A DNA stretch of 64,000 bases from Planctomycetaceae bacterium (lineage in GTDB: Bacteria > Planctomycetota > Planctomycetia > Pirellulales > Pirellulaceae). Positions within the stretch are counted from its first letter, which is position 1, and every line of letters begins with the position of its first letter. The position numbers were made by a program, and so were the translations under genes. Positions 20,937 through 29,937 of the stretch are shown here, piece after piece. The stretch is taken from contig JAAEMV010000078.1 of NCBI GenBank assembly GCA_024225195.1, positions 1-64,000 of the forward strand. The letters are read 5' to 3'. The notes under the pieces are model-generated. The model made no database searches and was not told the DNA's origin. It worked only from the letters and a program-made list of their open reading frames with translations.

Positions 20937-20939
20937 TAA
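20652..20939 (+). CDS. Histone H1-like lysine-rich pentapeptide repeat protein
   Basis: GTG start with upstream GGAGG; the 95-residue product is exactly 19 units of [V/A/P]AKKK. Confidence 0.85.
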   Translation: MAKKKAAKKKPAKKKVAKKKVAKKKVAKKKVAKKKVAKKKVAKKKVAKKKVAKKKVAKKKVAKKKVAKKKVAKKKVAKKKPAKKKAAKKKVAKKK

Positions 20940-20984
20940 CTCGATTTTCGAGTGAAGCAACTGATTAATTGAAACAACGAGAAA

Positions 20985-21019
20985 GGGCCACTTTATTTAA
21001 AAAGTGGCCCTAGTTTTTT
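20985..21019 (+). terminator. Rho-independent terminator
   Basis: GGGCCACTTT ... AAAGTGGCCC followed by TAGTTTTTT. Confidence 0.9.
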
Positions 21020-21053
21020 GCGCTGTCGGTAAACCGATTTTGTGTGGCTGCAG

Positions 21054-22133
21054 TTAGCCAAGCACAGGAAGTTGTGCCTGCACGGGGGTTTCGGCGGCAT
21101 TTTTTGCCAGCGTTTTGACGAGATTGTGCGCGATCGCTACCAAGTGTGGAGCGACCTCTTCATCATCGAAATTGGCTGCCATCTCACCTGCATCGCCGCG
21201 TTCACGTAATTGAATGTTGATCGGGATATCCCCGAGGAATTCGATGTTGTCTTCCGCCGCGTATTTCTGTGCGCCGCCTTTGCCGAAGATGTCGTACTCC
21301 TTGCCATTGTCGGGGCAAATGAAACTGCTCATGTTTTCAATTAAGCCGAGGATGGGAATTTTAACTTTGCGAAACATTCCAACTGCTTTGATGGCGTCGA
21401 TCAAAGCAACTTCCTGTGGCGTGCAGACGATGACGGTTCCGGTTAACGGTAGCATCTGCGATAAGCTTAAAGCAATGTCGCCGGTTCCCGGTGGCATGTC
21501 GATGATGAGGTAATCGAGGTCGCCCCAATCTGTTCCCTGGACAAACGTCTTGATTGCCGAATGGAGCATGGGGCCTCGCCAAATGACCGCTTGGTCTGGT
21601 GGAACCATGAAGCCAATGCTCATCAAGGGGATGCCATTAAAGTCAAGCGGTTGAATTTTTTCGCCTACTTTTTGAACTTGGCCTCGAACTCCTGTGAGTT
21701 GTGGGACGCTGGGACCGTAAACGTCTGCGTCGAGGATGCCAGTTTTGCAACCGGCATTTTTTAGAGCTAAGGCAAGGCTGGTTGCTACTGTGCTCTTGCC
21801 AACACCACCCTTCCCTGCCGCGACGGCGATCACCGCTTTGGCCGTGAGTCCTACTTGGCCAACGGGTTGGGCGGGGCGAACGTGTTCGGTTATTTCAACT
21901 GAAATGTTTTCAGCTTCACTCGATAGCTTTTCATTCAGGAGTGTTTTGATTTCATTTTCGAAATCCGCCTTCAAGGGGGCGGCAAAAGTTGTCAAACCAA
22001 CCTGGACCTTAAGTTGACCATTATCTGCCGAGACCGAGTGGATTTGTTTCGCGAGTTTACGACCTGTTTCGGGGTCCTTGACTGTACCAAGCAGTTGGCG
22101 GGCTCGCGTTTCGAGGGTATTTGAATCTGTCAT
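21054..22133 (-). CDS. Mrp/NBP35-family Fe-S carrier ATPase
   Basis: AVAAGKGGVGKSTVATSLALAL, DADVYGPSVPQLTG, DYLIIDMPPGTGDIALSLSQ. Confidence 0.94.
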   Translation of the reverse strand: MTDSNTLETRARQLLGTVKDPETGRKLAKQIHSVSADNGQLKVQVGLTTFAAPLKADFENEIKTLLNEKLSSEAENISVEITEHVRPAQPVGQVGLTAKAVIAVAAGKGGVGKSTVATSLALALKNAGCKTGILDADVYGPSVPQLTGVRGQVQKVGEKIQPLDFNGIPLMSIGFMVPPDQAVIWRGPMLHSAIKTFVQGTDWGDLDYLIIDMPPGTGDIALSLSQMLPLTGTVIVCTPQEVALIDAIKAVGMFRKVKIPILGLIENMSSFICPDNGKEYDIFGKGGAQKYAAEDNIEFLGDIPINIQLRERGDAGEMAANFDDEEVAPHLVAIAHNLVKTLAKNAAETPVQAQLPVLG

Positions 22134-22193
22134 GTTTCGCTGTTCAGGTATTAAAGTTGTTACAAGCAGTCGATTTTACGTCTGCAATTGATT

Positions 22194-22616
22194 TTAGGGA
22201 GTGGGCCAAGGGAGATTTGCCCAGACATTTTGTTCGATAGATTTCTCAGTAAGAATCCTCGATTGATGGTGACGCTGGATCGCAGTTGCGAGAGCGGCGA
22301 ATTCAATTGCGCTTCCGTAATGACCGCAATTGCCAATTTTTCTTAATTCTCGTTCCCATGATGGGTTAGGTAGTTTGCCCACTGTAAACGTCTTAATTTG
22401 GAAAGAATTGTTGTGTAATCGGGCTAGGTTGCCGGGAAGCGAGTCGAGTGAACTGTCTGGTATCTCAATCACAACAGCAGACGCGTCGATTTTTAGCACC
22501 TCGGACCAAAGGGACTCGAAATTCAAAACCCAGGAAAGCCGGAATTGGCCGAGTTGACGGGAGATCGCAGAGCACCACTGGGGGGAGCGGGCCCAGACAA
22601 TGACGGTAGGTTTCAT
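22194..22616 (-). CDS. Hypothetical protein, possibly receiver-like
   Basis: Start overlaps the stop of the upstream regulator (ATGA, 22613-22616); no recognised catalytic motif. Confidence 0.6.
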   Translation of the reverse strand: MKPTVIVWARSPQWCSAISRQLGQFRLSWVLNFESLWSEVLKIDASAVVIEIPDSSLDSLPGNLARLHNNSFQIKTFTVGKLPNPSWERELRKIGNCGHYGSAIEFAALATAIQRHHQSRILTEKSIEQNVWANLPWPTP

Positions 22617-24073
22617 TCGAGCTCCTCAAATGCGGAGGAGTCGATTTCGTCGGTTGAGCTTGCCTGCTGATCGGCACGTTGCAGAGGGCTGGCGAAGTTC
22701 TGCAATCGGCGAAGCAGTTTGGGGCGACTTATCCCAAGCAGTGATGCCGCTTTGGCTTTATTCCCTTTGGATTCTCTCATTGCCCGAGCGATCAGTTCTT
22801 CTTCGACGCCTCTCAGGAATTCATCGAGGTTAATCTTGGTTTCCTTGGAAGTGCCAATCCGCATCGCTTTTAGCGATTGTTGAAATTCATCAGGCAGATC
22901 TTTAGATTGAATGAGAGTCGAGTCAGCATTGAGACCAGCAAGTTGTATGGTTCGATTGAGTTGGTCAATGTTTTCAGGCCAGTTGAATTCGAGAAACAGT
23001 TGCAGCGTCTCGTCGGCAAACCCTGAGAGTTGTTTTTTGCGATGGTTGTTGTCTCGTTCGAGTAGCGCTTGAGAAAGCAGTGGGATATCTTCAGTTCTCT
23101 CTGTCAGCGGAACCATGTTGATGACCATGACGCCGAGGTGGTTTGCTAAGTCGGTTGAGAAATGAGAGGAAGTAATTAGCTCATCTTGTGACAATGTTGA
23201 AGTGCCGATGGTTCTTAATGGGAATTCAGGTAGTTGCAGGAAGCCCAGTAATTCACTCTGAGCTGCGGGTGCGAGGCGGTCGATGTCGAGCAGCAGGAGC
23301 CAGATTGGTGCAGGGGAGATTTTTCCGCTACTAGGTAGCTCGTTGGTTATTTCTTTGATGCGTTGCTGGATTAGCTTTTGATCTGCAATCGCACAATGGA
23401 TCGGCAGGAGTTCGATGTTGCGCTCGGGCTTGCGAGCTGAGTGGATAACTCTCGCAAAGTGTTCCTTACCACTTCCGGGCGGTCCCGTGATCAATAAATC
23501 TGCATCGCATTGAATTGCGGCGGTTACTCGTTTGAGGCATTGTACTGAGAACGAACTGGAGCCAACCATGCTCTCAAGAGAGTGGGTATGATTGGAGATC
23601 GCGTGGATCTCGGCTAATTGGGTGTGAAGTGTTTCCGGCAGGAGATTGGCTGACTCTGGTTTAGGTTCGGGGGGGGATTCAAGAGTGAGTGGGTCGCAGA
23701 GTACGAGCAGGCCTAAAAGTCTTTCATCCGCGTCATTCAGCTGAAAGGTCCAGGCTGATTTCCAGCTTGTTTTCCCGTTAGCGTTAATGGCGGAGGCAGT
23801 AAAAGGTCGGGGGACAGTTGACGAGGGTGCGTCCGGCTCGAAGTGAGTGGGAGGCGGGCAGAGGCCATTGGTCTTGTCCAGCGGGGCGTTTGAAGGCAGG
23901 CTCGAAAATACACATTTAACACCGAGGAGCTGCTCGAGGGTGGTTTCGCACCATCGCCCGCAGGCTGGATTGGCATAGGTGATCTCAAAGTCAGTGCTGA
24001 CGAGGTAGACCGGTGAGGCGGAGCGGTCAAACGCTCGATTGAGAACGCGAGGTGAAGGTTTAGGGTTGGCCAT
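22613..24073 (-). CDS. Sigma54-activator-like regulator: PAS, AAA+, Fis-type HTH; GAFTGA absent
   Basis: Walker A GPPGSGKEHFARVIH, NWPENIDQLNRTI, C-terminal HTH NKAKAASLLGISRPKLLRRLQ. Confidence 0.85.
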   Translation of the reverse strand: MANPKPSPRVLNRAFDRSASPVYLVSTDFEITYANPACGRWCETTLEQLLGVKCVFSSLPSNAPLDKTNGLCPPPTHFEPDAPSSTVPRPFTASAINANGKTSWKSAWTFQLNDADERLLGLLVLCDPLTLESPPEPKPESANLLPETLHTQLAEIHAISNHTHSLESMVGSSSFSVQCLKRVTAAIQCDADLLITGPPGSGKEHFARVIHSARKPERNIELLPIHCAIADQKLIQQRIKEITNELPSSGKISPAPIWLLLLDIDRLAPAAQSELLGFLQLPEFPLRTIGTSTLSQDELITSSHFSTDLANHLGVMVINMVPLTERTEDIPLLSQALLERDNNHRKKQLSGFADETLQLFLEFNWPENIDQLNRTIQLAGLNADSTLIQSKDLPDEFQQSLKAMRIGTSKETKINLDEFLRGVEEELIARAMRESKGNKAKAASLLGISRPKLLRRLQNFASPLQRADQQASSTDEIDSSAFEELE

Positions 24074-24361
24074 AAGAGTGGTTGTAAGTCGTGAAATTTG
24101 GAGCCCAGTCAGCCCGGTCGGGGCAGTCAGCGGTTGGCATGACCGTTTATAATTTAGCTTAAACTGTGTGTTGGATTCAAATTTCAGGTCGCCGTGCCAG
24201 CGTTTTCTCGGGAAACCGATGATTAAATTCGAATGTGTGATTCGTGCAGGCCGATTGAACTATAGAAAACGTCACTTGACCGTTATATTTAGCGGGGCCT
24301 GATCTTGTAGAATCGGTAGAGATCGGTCGCACTGTTTTGAACATTTTACCCAACCGAATGC

Positions 24362-25375
24362 ATGACCCGAGAACCTATTCTTTCAAACAGTCCAGTGCCT
24401 GAAGAGGATGACCCGAGCCTGCGCCCCTCGCGAATGGCCGATATGGTCGGGCAGCGAGATGTAATTGCGAGATTGCAGATTGCAATTGAGGCAGCCCGGC
24501 AGCGGAGTGATGTCCTTGGTCACGTTTTGTTCGATGGTCCGCCTGGGCTTGGCAAGACGACGTTCGCCCATTGCATTCCCATGGAAATGGAAGTGCCGGT
24601 TGATTTTTTGTCAGGACCGAGTTTGAAGGCTCCCAAGGATCTTGTTCCGAGTTTAACGAACCTCCAGGCAAAGCAGGTTTTGTTCATCGACGAGATTCAC
24701 CGGATTCCCAAGTCAGTGGAGGAGTATCTCTACACGGCAATGGAAGACTTTCGCATTGATCTAATCCTTGGTGAGGGGATCAACGCGCGAACTCACAATA
24801 TGAAATTGCAACCGTTTACTTTAATCGGCGCGACCACGCGGGCGGGGATGTTAACCGGCCCATTGCGCGATCGTTTTCAAATACGAGAGCATTTGGAATT
24901 TTATAACGACGAGGATTTAACAGAAATTGTTCGTCGTAATGCGAGCAAGTTAAACGTCGTCATTTCGGATGATGCGGCGAGCGAGGTAGCGTTGCGAAGT
25001 CGAAGCACGCCGCGGGTTGCCAATAACCGCTTGCGATGGGTTCGAGATTTTGCTCAGAGTCGAGCTGCTGGAGAGATTACGGTTGATGTGGCGCGGGCGG
25101 CATTGCAGATGGCCGAGATTGATACGCTTGGTTTGGATCGTCAGGATCGGAGATATCTCGATACCTTGATTCGTGTTTGCATGGGGGGGCCGACAGGCAT
25201 CGGAACGATCGCTGCGACAATGAATACCGTTTCGGATACGCTGGCCGATGAGGTCGAGCCATTTTTATTACGTAGTGAATTGATTTTAAGAACCCCGCGT
25301 GGCAGAGTGGCGACGGCGAAGGCATTCGCGCATATGAAACATGAGATGCCCCCTGAGAACGAGTTTTTTAGTTGA
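24362..25375 (+). CDS. ruvB: Holliday junction branch migration ATPase RuvB
   Basis: LRPSRMADMVGQRDV, LFDGPPGLGKTTFA, LFIDEIHRIPKSVEEYLYTAMEDFRID, GATTRAGMLTGPLRDRF. Confidence 0.97.
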   Translation: MTREPILSNSPVPEEDDPSLRPSRMADMVGQRDVIARLQIAIEAARQRSDVLGHVLFDGPPGLGKTTFAHCIPMEMEVPVDFLSGPSLKAPKDLVPSLTNLQAKQVLFIDEIHRIPKSVEEYLYTAMEDFRIDLILGEGINARTHNMKLQPFTLIGATTRAGMLTGPLRDRFQIREHLEFYNDEDLTEIVRRNASKLNVVISDDAASEVALRSRSTPRVANNRLRWVRDFAQSRAAGEITVDVARAALQMAEIDTLGLDRQDRRYLDTLIRVCMGGPTGIGTIAATMNTVSDTLADEVEPFLLRSELILRTPRGRVATAKAFAHMKHEMPPENEFFS

Positions 25376-25646
25376 TTGCGATTATCGTTTGTGGGCTAAG
25401 CTCAACATTCGATGGTAAATTTCCAGCGGAAGCGTATTTTTGAGGTGCTGGCTTTTGTGTTTTCGGGCGGGATGGGCGTCCGCGTTAGCGAGCAAATTTG
25501 GCGTCTTGCCTGTTTTATTCGGAAATTTTTACCGTCAAGAAGCGAAGTTTGGGCGTGGGGGGATAATTGATCGCTCGCCGGTCGTTGACACCAAAATCGA
25601 CGGTTCTTAGATTGACGGGTCAACAAAAACTTAACGAGGTGATGCA

Positions 25647-26558
25647 TTGACCAAGATTGCTTTTTTATTTCCCGGGCAGGGAGCGCAGACCGTTGGGATG
25701 GCGAGGGAACTCTGTGATGAGTTGCCTGCGGCTAGTGATTTATTCAAGCGAGCGGCTGATCTGTTAGGCTACGATTTGGCCGATATTTGTTTCAATGGGC
25801 CGGCGGAAAAACTTAATTCGACCGTCATTAGTCAACCCGCTTTGTACGTCAGCAGTATGGCTGTTTTAGAGAAGCTAAAGCTTGAAAAGCCAGATGTTTA
25901 TCAAAATTGTGAAGGCGCGGCTGGTTTAAGCCTTGGCGAGTATACGGCTTTGGCGTTCGCTGGGGGGATGAGCTTTGAAGATGGTCTTCAGTTGGTTCAA
26001 AGGCGTGGCCAAGCAATGCAGGAGGCAGCCGACGAGACTCCTAGCTCGATGGTTAGCGTCTTGGGGCTTGATCGAGAACAAACGCAAAAAGTGTGTGATG
26101 AAGCGCGGGTTGACGGGGAAGTTTTGCAAATTGCGAATCTTTTGTGCAAAGGGAATATTGCCGTTTCCGGTGGGCTTGCCAGTTGCGAGCGAGTCCCTGC
26201 GGTGGCAGACGCGGCAGGTGCCATGAAATCAGTCCCTCTGGCGGTTGCTGGGGCGTTCCACACTCCGGTCATGGAATCGGCAGTTGGGAAAATCTCTGAA
26301 GCACTAACGCAAGTCGAAATACAGCCGACGCGTTTACCGGTATATTCTAATGTCGACGCCTGTCCTCACACTGATCCGGCTGAGTTCAAGGAGCAGTTGG
26401 TAAAACAAGTTTGCGCTCCTGTTTTATGGCAGGATTCGATCGAACGAATGCTGGAAGACGGATTCGATGAGTTTTATGAAGTTGGTGTAGGCCGCGTTCT
26501 GAGAAGCCTAATGAAACGGATTAACCGAAAGACTAAATGTTATGGCGTGCTGGATTAA
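25647..26558 (+). CDS. fabD: Malonyl CoA-ACP transacylase
   Basis: FPGQGAQTVGMARE, GLSLGEYTAL (GxSxG), AGAFHTPVM; TTG start. Confidence 0.96.
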   Translation: MTKIAFLFPGQGAQTVGMARELCDELPAASDLFKRAADLLGYDLADICFNGPAEKLNSTVISQPALYVSSMAVLEKLKLEKPDVYQNCEGAAGLSLGEYTALAFAGGMSFEDGLQLVQRRGQAMQEAADETPSSMVSVLGLDREQTQKVCDEARVDGEVLQIANLLCKGNIAVSGGLASCERVPAVADAAGAMKSVPLAVAGAFHTPVMESAVGKISEALTQVEIQPTRLPVYSNVDACPHTDPAEFKEQLVKQVCAPVLWQDSIERMLEDGFDEFYEVGVGRVLRSLMKRINRKTKCYGVLD

Positions 26559-26617
26559 GTTGCTTCAGCACGTTTGGCAGACACGATAAATTTTTGTAAG
26601 AGAAATTTGAGGAACAA

Positions 26618-27379
26618 ATGAGTTTGGAATCGATGAAGGTTGATCTTTCTGGGCAAAATGCCATTGTTACGGGAGCTTCTCAGGGGTTAGGTCGCTCAAT
26701 GGCTATCGCTTTGGCGGGAGCTGGGGCTCGTGTGGCTTTGGTGGCAAGAAATGCTGAAAAGCTCGCTGAGACAGCACGTTTAATTGAAGAGGCTGGCGGT
26801 GCTGCAGAGGTAATGGCTGCCGACGTTAGTCAAAAAGAGGCAATTGAGGAGATCGTCGAGAAAGTTTCGACTGAGTGGGGCAAGCTCGATATTTTGGTTA
26901 ATAACGCTGGAATTACGCGTGATACGCTGATGCCGATGATGTCGGATGAACAGTGGGATGACGTGATTGCAGTAAATTTACGGGGAACTTTCTTGTTCAC
27001 CCGAGCTGCGTCGCAACGCATGATGCGTTCTCGCTATGGTCGAATTATCAATATCTCTAGCGTTTCCGGCTTGATTGGAAACGCGGGCCAAACGAATTAC
27101 TCGGCTTCCAAGGCCGGTGTGATCGGAATGACGCGTAGTCTCGCCAAAGAGCTAGGCAAACGAAAGGTGACCGTAAACGCGGTTGCCCCCGGTTTTATCG
27201 AGAGTGAAATGACCGAAAAACTCGGAGATGTGATACTGGGCGAGGTAAAAAAGAAGATTCCAGCCAATCGAATTGGGACTCCGGATGACGTTGCCGCTTG
27301 CGTTCTATTTTTAGCGAGCCCTGCTGCATCGTACGTAACTGGGCAAGTTCTGACTGTCGACGGAGGAATGACAGCCTAA
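26618..27379 (+). CDS. fabG: 3-oxoacyl-ACP reductase
   Basis: [51 protein letters not shown]. Confidence 0.96.
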   Translation: MSLESMKVDLSGQNAIVTGASQGLGRSMAIALAGAGARVALVARNAEKLAETARLIEEAGGAAEVMAADVSQKEAIEEIVEKVSTEWGKLDILVNNAGITRDTLMPMMSDEQWDDVIAVNLRGTFLFTRAASQRMMRSRYGRIINISSVSGLIGNAGQTNYSASKAGVIGMTRSLAKELGKRKVTVNAVAPGFIESEMTEKLGDVILGEVKKKIPANRIGTPDDVAACVLFLASPAASYVTGQVLTVDGGMTA

Positions 27380-27588
27380 ACTCGGCGAAAATAACCATTT
27401 TTAAGGCTAAAAAAGTGGGATTCTGGTGATGTTGCCTTGACCCTTTTTGTCGGAATCCTCTATCTTATTGCCGTTGTTCATGTTGCCACCAAGACGTTTT
27501 CGCTGTCATTGCGAACTGTTGAGGGCTGAGATGAGTAATCAACGTTAACAGTTTTCCGCAAGGTAATTTTTTAGAAGGAGGCCGATAT

Positions 27589-27831
27589 ATGTCATCGGTC
27601 GAAGAACGCGTCGTCAACATCGTTGCTGAGCAACTTGGCGTCGAGAAAGACAAAATCAAACGAGAGTCAAATTTCGTCAATGACCTCGGAGCAGACTCGC
27701 TTGACACTGTCGAGCTAGTAATGGAGCTAGAAGAGGAATTTGATATCAACATTCCTGACGAATCTGCAGAAAAAATTCAGACGGTCGGTGAAGCAATAAG
27801 TCATATCGAGGGCTCTTCTGCAACTGCTTAG
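27589..27831 (+). CDS. acpP: Acyl carrier protein
   Basis: [27 protein letters not shown] phosphopantetheine site; GGAGG upstream. Confidence 0.98.
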   Translation: MSSVEERVVNIVAEQLGVEKDKIKRESNFVNDLGADSLDTVELVMELEEEFDINIPDESAEKIQTVGEAISHIEGSSATA

Positions 27832-27883
27832 TTACAGATGCTGAAATCGAATTGATTCGTTGCAAAACGGTCTTTAAAACAAT

Positions 27884-27919
27884 CCGCAGGATGGCACTTC
27901 GTTATCCTGCGGTTCTTTT
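27884..27919 (+). terminator. Rho-independent terminator after acpP
   Basis: CCGCAGGAT ... ATCCTGCGG followed by TTCTTTTTT. Confidence 0.88.
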
Positions 27920-28087
27920 TTAGGTTTTGCGTTTCGGGAAAAGCGAGTGACGGATTCAAATTGAGTCTGCTCGAAGCGAAGGTAGCGGCGAGTTTGTCGG
28001 GATGATCGATGAACTAAATGAACTCATCCGAACTGGAGGTTTGAGTTTGAAAACGAAAATAACATCAGGGAATTCGGGGTTAGTTTC

Positions 28088-29332
28088 ATGGCGCGACGTG
28101 TGGTCATTACTGGATGGGGATTAGTCAATTCACTCAGTTGTGATGTAGACGATTGTTGGAACAGAATTTTGAACGGTGAGAGTGGAATCCATCGAATCAA
28201 ACTGTTTGAAGTTGACGACATCAAAGTTCAAATTGGTGGCGATGTCTACGACTGGAACGCGAACGAAGTCATTGGCCAAAAAGAAGCCAACAAGATTGAT
28301 CGGTATTCCCAGTTCGCGATGGTAGCTGCCGCCAGCGCGTTTGAGAATTCGGGTTTTGATCCGGTGGGAAGTGAAAATGCAGCTCGTTATGGTTGTATTC
28401 TCGGTTCTGGCATCGGTGGGATGACCACGATTTCGGAGCAGATGACCCGTCTGGTTCAAAAGGGGCCAAGCCGCGTCTCTCCCATGACCATTCCAAAATT
28501 AATGCTCAACGCCGGTGGCGGGAATATTGCAATCCGCCACGGGTTGCGGGGGCCAAACTACAGTGTTGCGACCGCTTGCGCAAGCGCCACCAATGCAATG
28601 GGCAATGCGTGGGAACTGGTTCGATCCAATGTTTGTGATCTTGCAGTTACAGGGGGAACCGAGGCAGCTTTAAGTCGGTTGGCAATGTCGGCGTTCGCCA
28701 ATATGAAAGCGCTGTCTTACTCTAAGGAAGACCCGGCGACGGTGAGCCGTCCCTTCGACGCAGGTCGAGATGGGTTTGTGTTCTCTGAAGGCGCTGGAGT
28801 GCTCATTTTTGAAGAGTTGGAGCATGCGAAGGCCCGTGGCGCTAACATTCTCGCTGAGGTGGTTGGATTTGGGACCTCTTGCGATGCCGGCCATATTACT
28901 TCGCCCGACGATACAGGATCGGGGGCTGCAATGGCTATGAAAATGGCGTTGCAAGATGCAGGGCTAGAGCCAAATGAGATTGACTATATCAACGCGCACG
29001 GGACGAGTACTCCGTTGGGCGACAAGGCTGAGACCCGTGCGGTGAAGACGATCTTTGGAGAGCACGCGTACGATCTGAGTATTAGCAGTACAAAAAGCCA
29101 ACTGGGGCATTCGCTCGGGGCGAGTGGAGGGATCGAATTAATCGTCTCGATTAAGGCAATTCTCGAAGGAATCATTCCGCCAACGATTAACTTGACGAAT
29201 CCTGATCCGGACTGCGATCTTGATTACACGCCAAACGTGCCCAAGCAACGCGAAATCACTTACGCTATGAGTAATAGTTTCGGGTTCGGCGGTCACAATG
29301 CATCGATCATTGTCCGGAAGTTCAGCGAGTAG
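28088..29332 (+). CDS. fabF: Beta-ketoacyl-ACP synthase II
   Basis: VATACASATNAMGNAWELVR active-site Cys, NAHGTSTPLGDKAE, KSQLGHSLGASG, SNSFGFGGHNAS. Confidence 0.95.
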   Translation: MARRVVITGWGLVNSLSCDVDDCWNRILNGESGIHRIKLFEVDDIKVQIGGDVYDWNANEVIGQKEANKIDRYSQFAMVAAASAFENSGFDPVGSENAARYGCILGSGIGGMTTISEQMTRLVQKGPSRVSPMTIPKLMLNAGGGNIAIRHGLRGPNYSVATACASATNAMGNAWELVRSNVCDLAVTGGTEAALSRLAMSAFANMKALSYSKEDPATVSRPFDAGRDGFVFSEGAGVLIFEELEHAKARGANILAEVVGFGTSCDAGHITSPDDTGSGAAMAMKMALQDAGLEPNEIDYINAHGTSTPLGDKAETRAVKTIFGEHAYDLSISSTKSQLGHSLGASGGIELIVSIKAILEGIIPPTINLTNPDPDCDLDYTPNVPKQREITYAMSNSFGFGGHNASIIVRKFSE

Positions 29333-29439
29333 TTTCCGGAGTTTGCCCAGGCTCTGCTGCCCTAGGTCACGACCGAAACTTTTTGCTGTTGTCCGGTTCC
29401 CTGCCCTGCTCTTGAGTCGAGCGAGGCTCGCAGGCGGTG

Positions 29440-29721
29440 TTATTCGTCTTCTGGTTCGCCGACATCGACTTTATCCCAGTCGATTGCAGCATTGTCCGCT
29501 TTGAATTTCTTGAGGATCTCAGTGGCCGCTGCCTCATCTCGCTTAAAAATTTGAATCGAGATGTCTCCGGGGGCTTCAGCAATGAAGCCAGCGGTGAAGC
29601 CGCCCGTCATGGTCGCGGTGATGCCGGCCTCTTTTAAGGCGTCGACAATTGGAGCGGCCTCGGTTTCGGTTGGCACGTGGATTAAGGATGTAAGTTCTTC
29701 CGAGCTTTCATTGGGAGACAT
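29440..29721 (-). CDS. DUF2007-like putative signal-transducing protein
   Basis: LIHVPTETEAAPIVDALKEAGITATMTGG. Confidence 0.65.
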   Translation of the reverse strand: MSPNESSEELTSLIHVPTETEAAPIVDALKEAGITATMTGGFTAGFIAEAPGDISIQIFKRDEAAATEILKKFKADNAAIDWDKVDVGEPEDE

Positions 29722-29937
29722 AGCGATCCTCTTGCAAAACAGAAATAGGAGTAGGTTAGTTTCTTACGCGACAAAACGCCGTCAGTAATACGTAAGCACG
29801 TCTAAATTCGTTCACTCAAAAACTTGCGGTAAGTTTCGAGACAACAAGCTAAATTAGACAAGTCTTGGCCGTGAATCGCCACCTCTAATCGGGTGAATTT
29901 GTGGTTTTGGTTGACCGGCGGCAGCGATTGAGGATGG

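Noticed and set aside
20555-20977. Antisense ORFs made of [12 protein letters not shown] / [10 protein letters not shown] repeats
   Set aside because: They are mirror translations of the lysine pentapeptide repeat; the plus frame has an RBS, start, stop and terminator.
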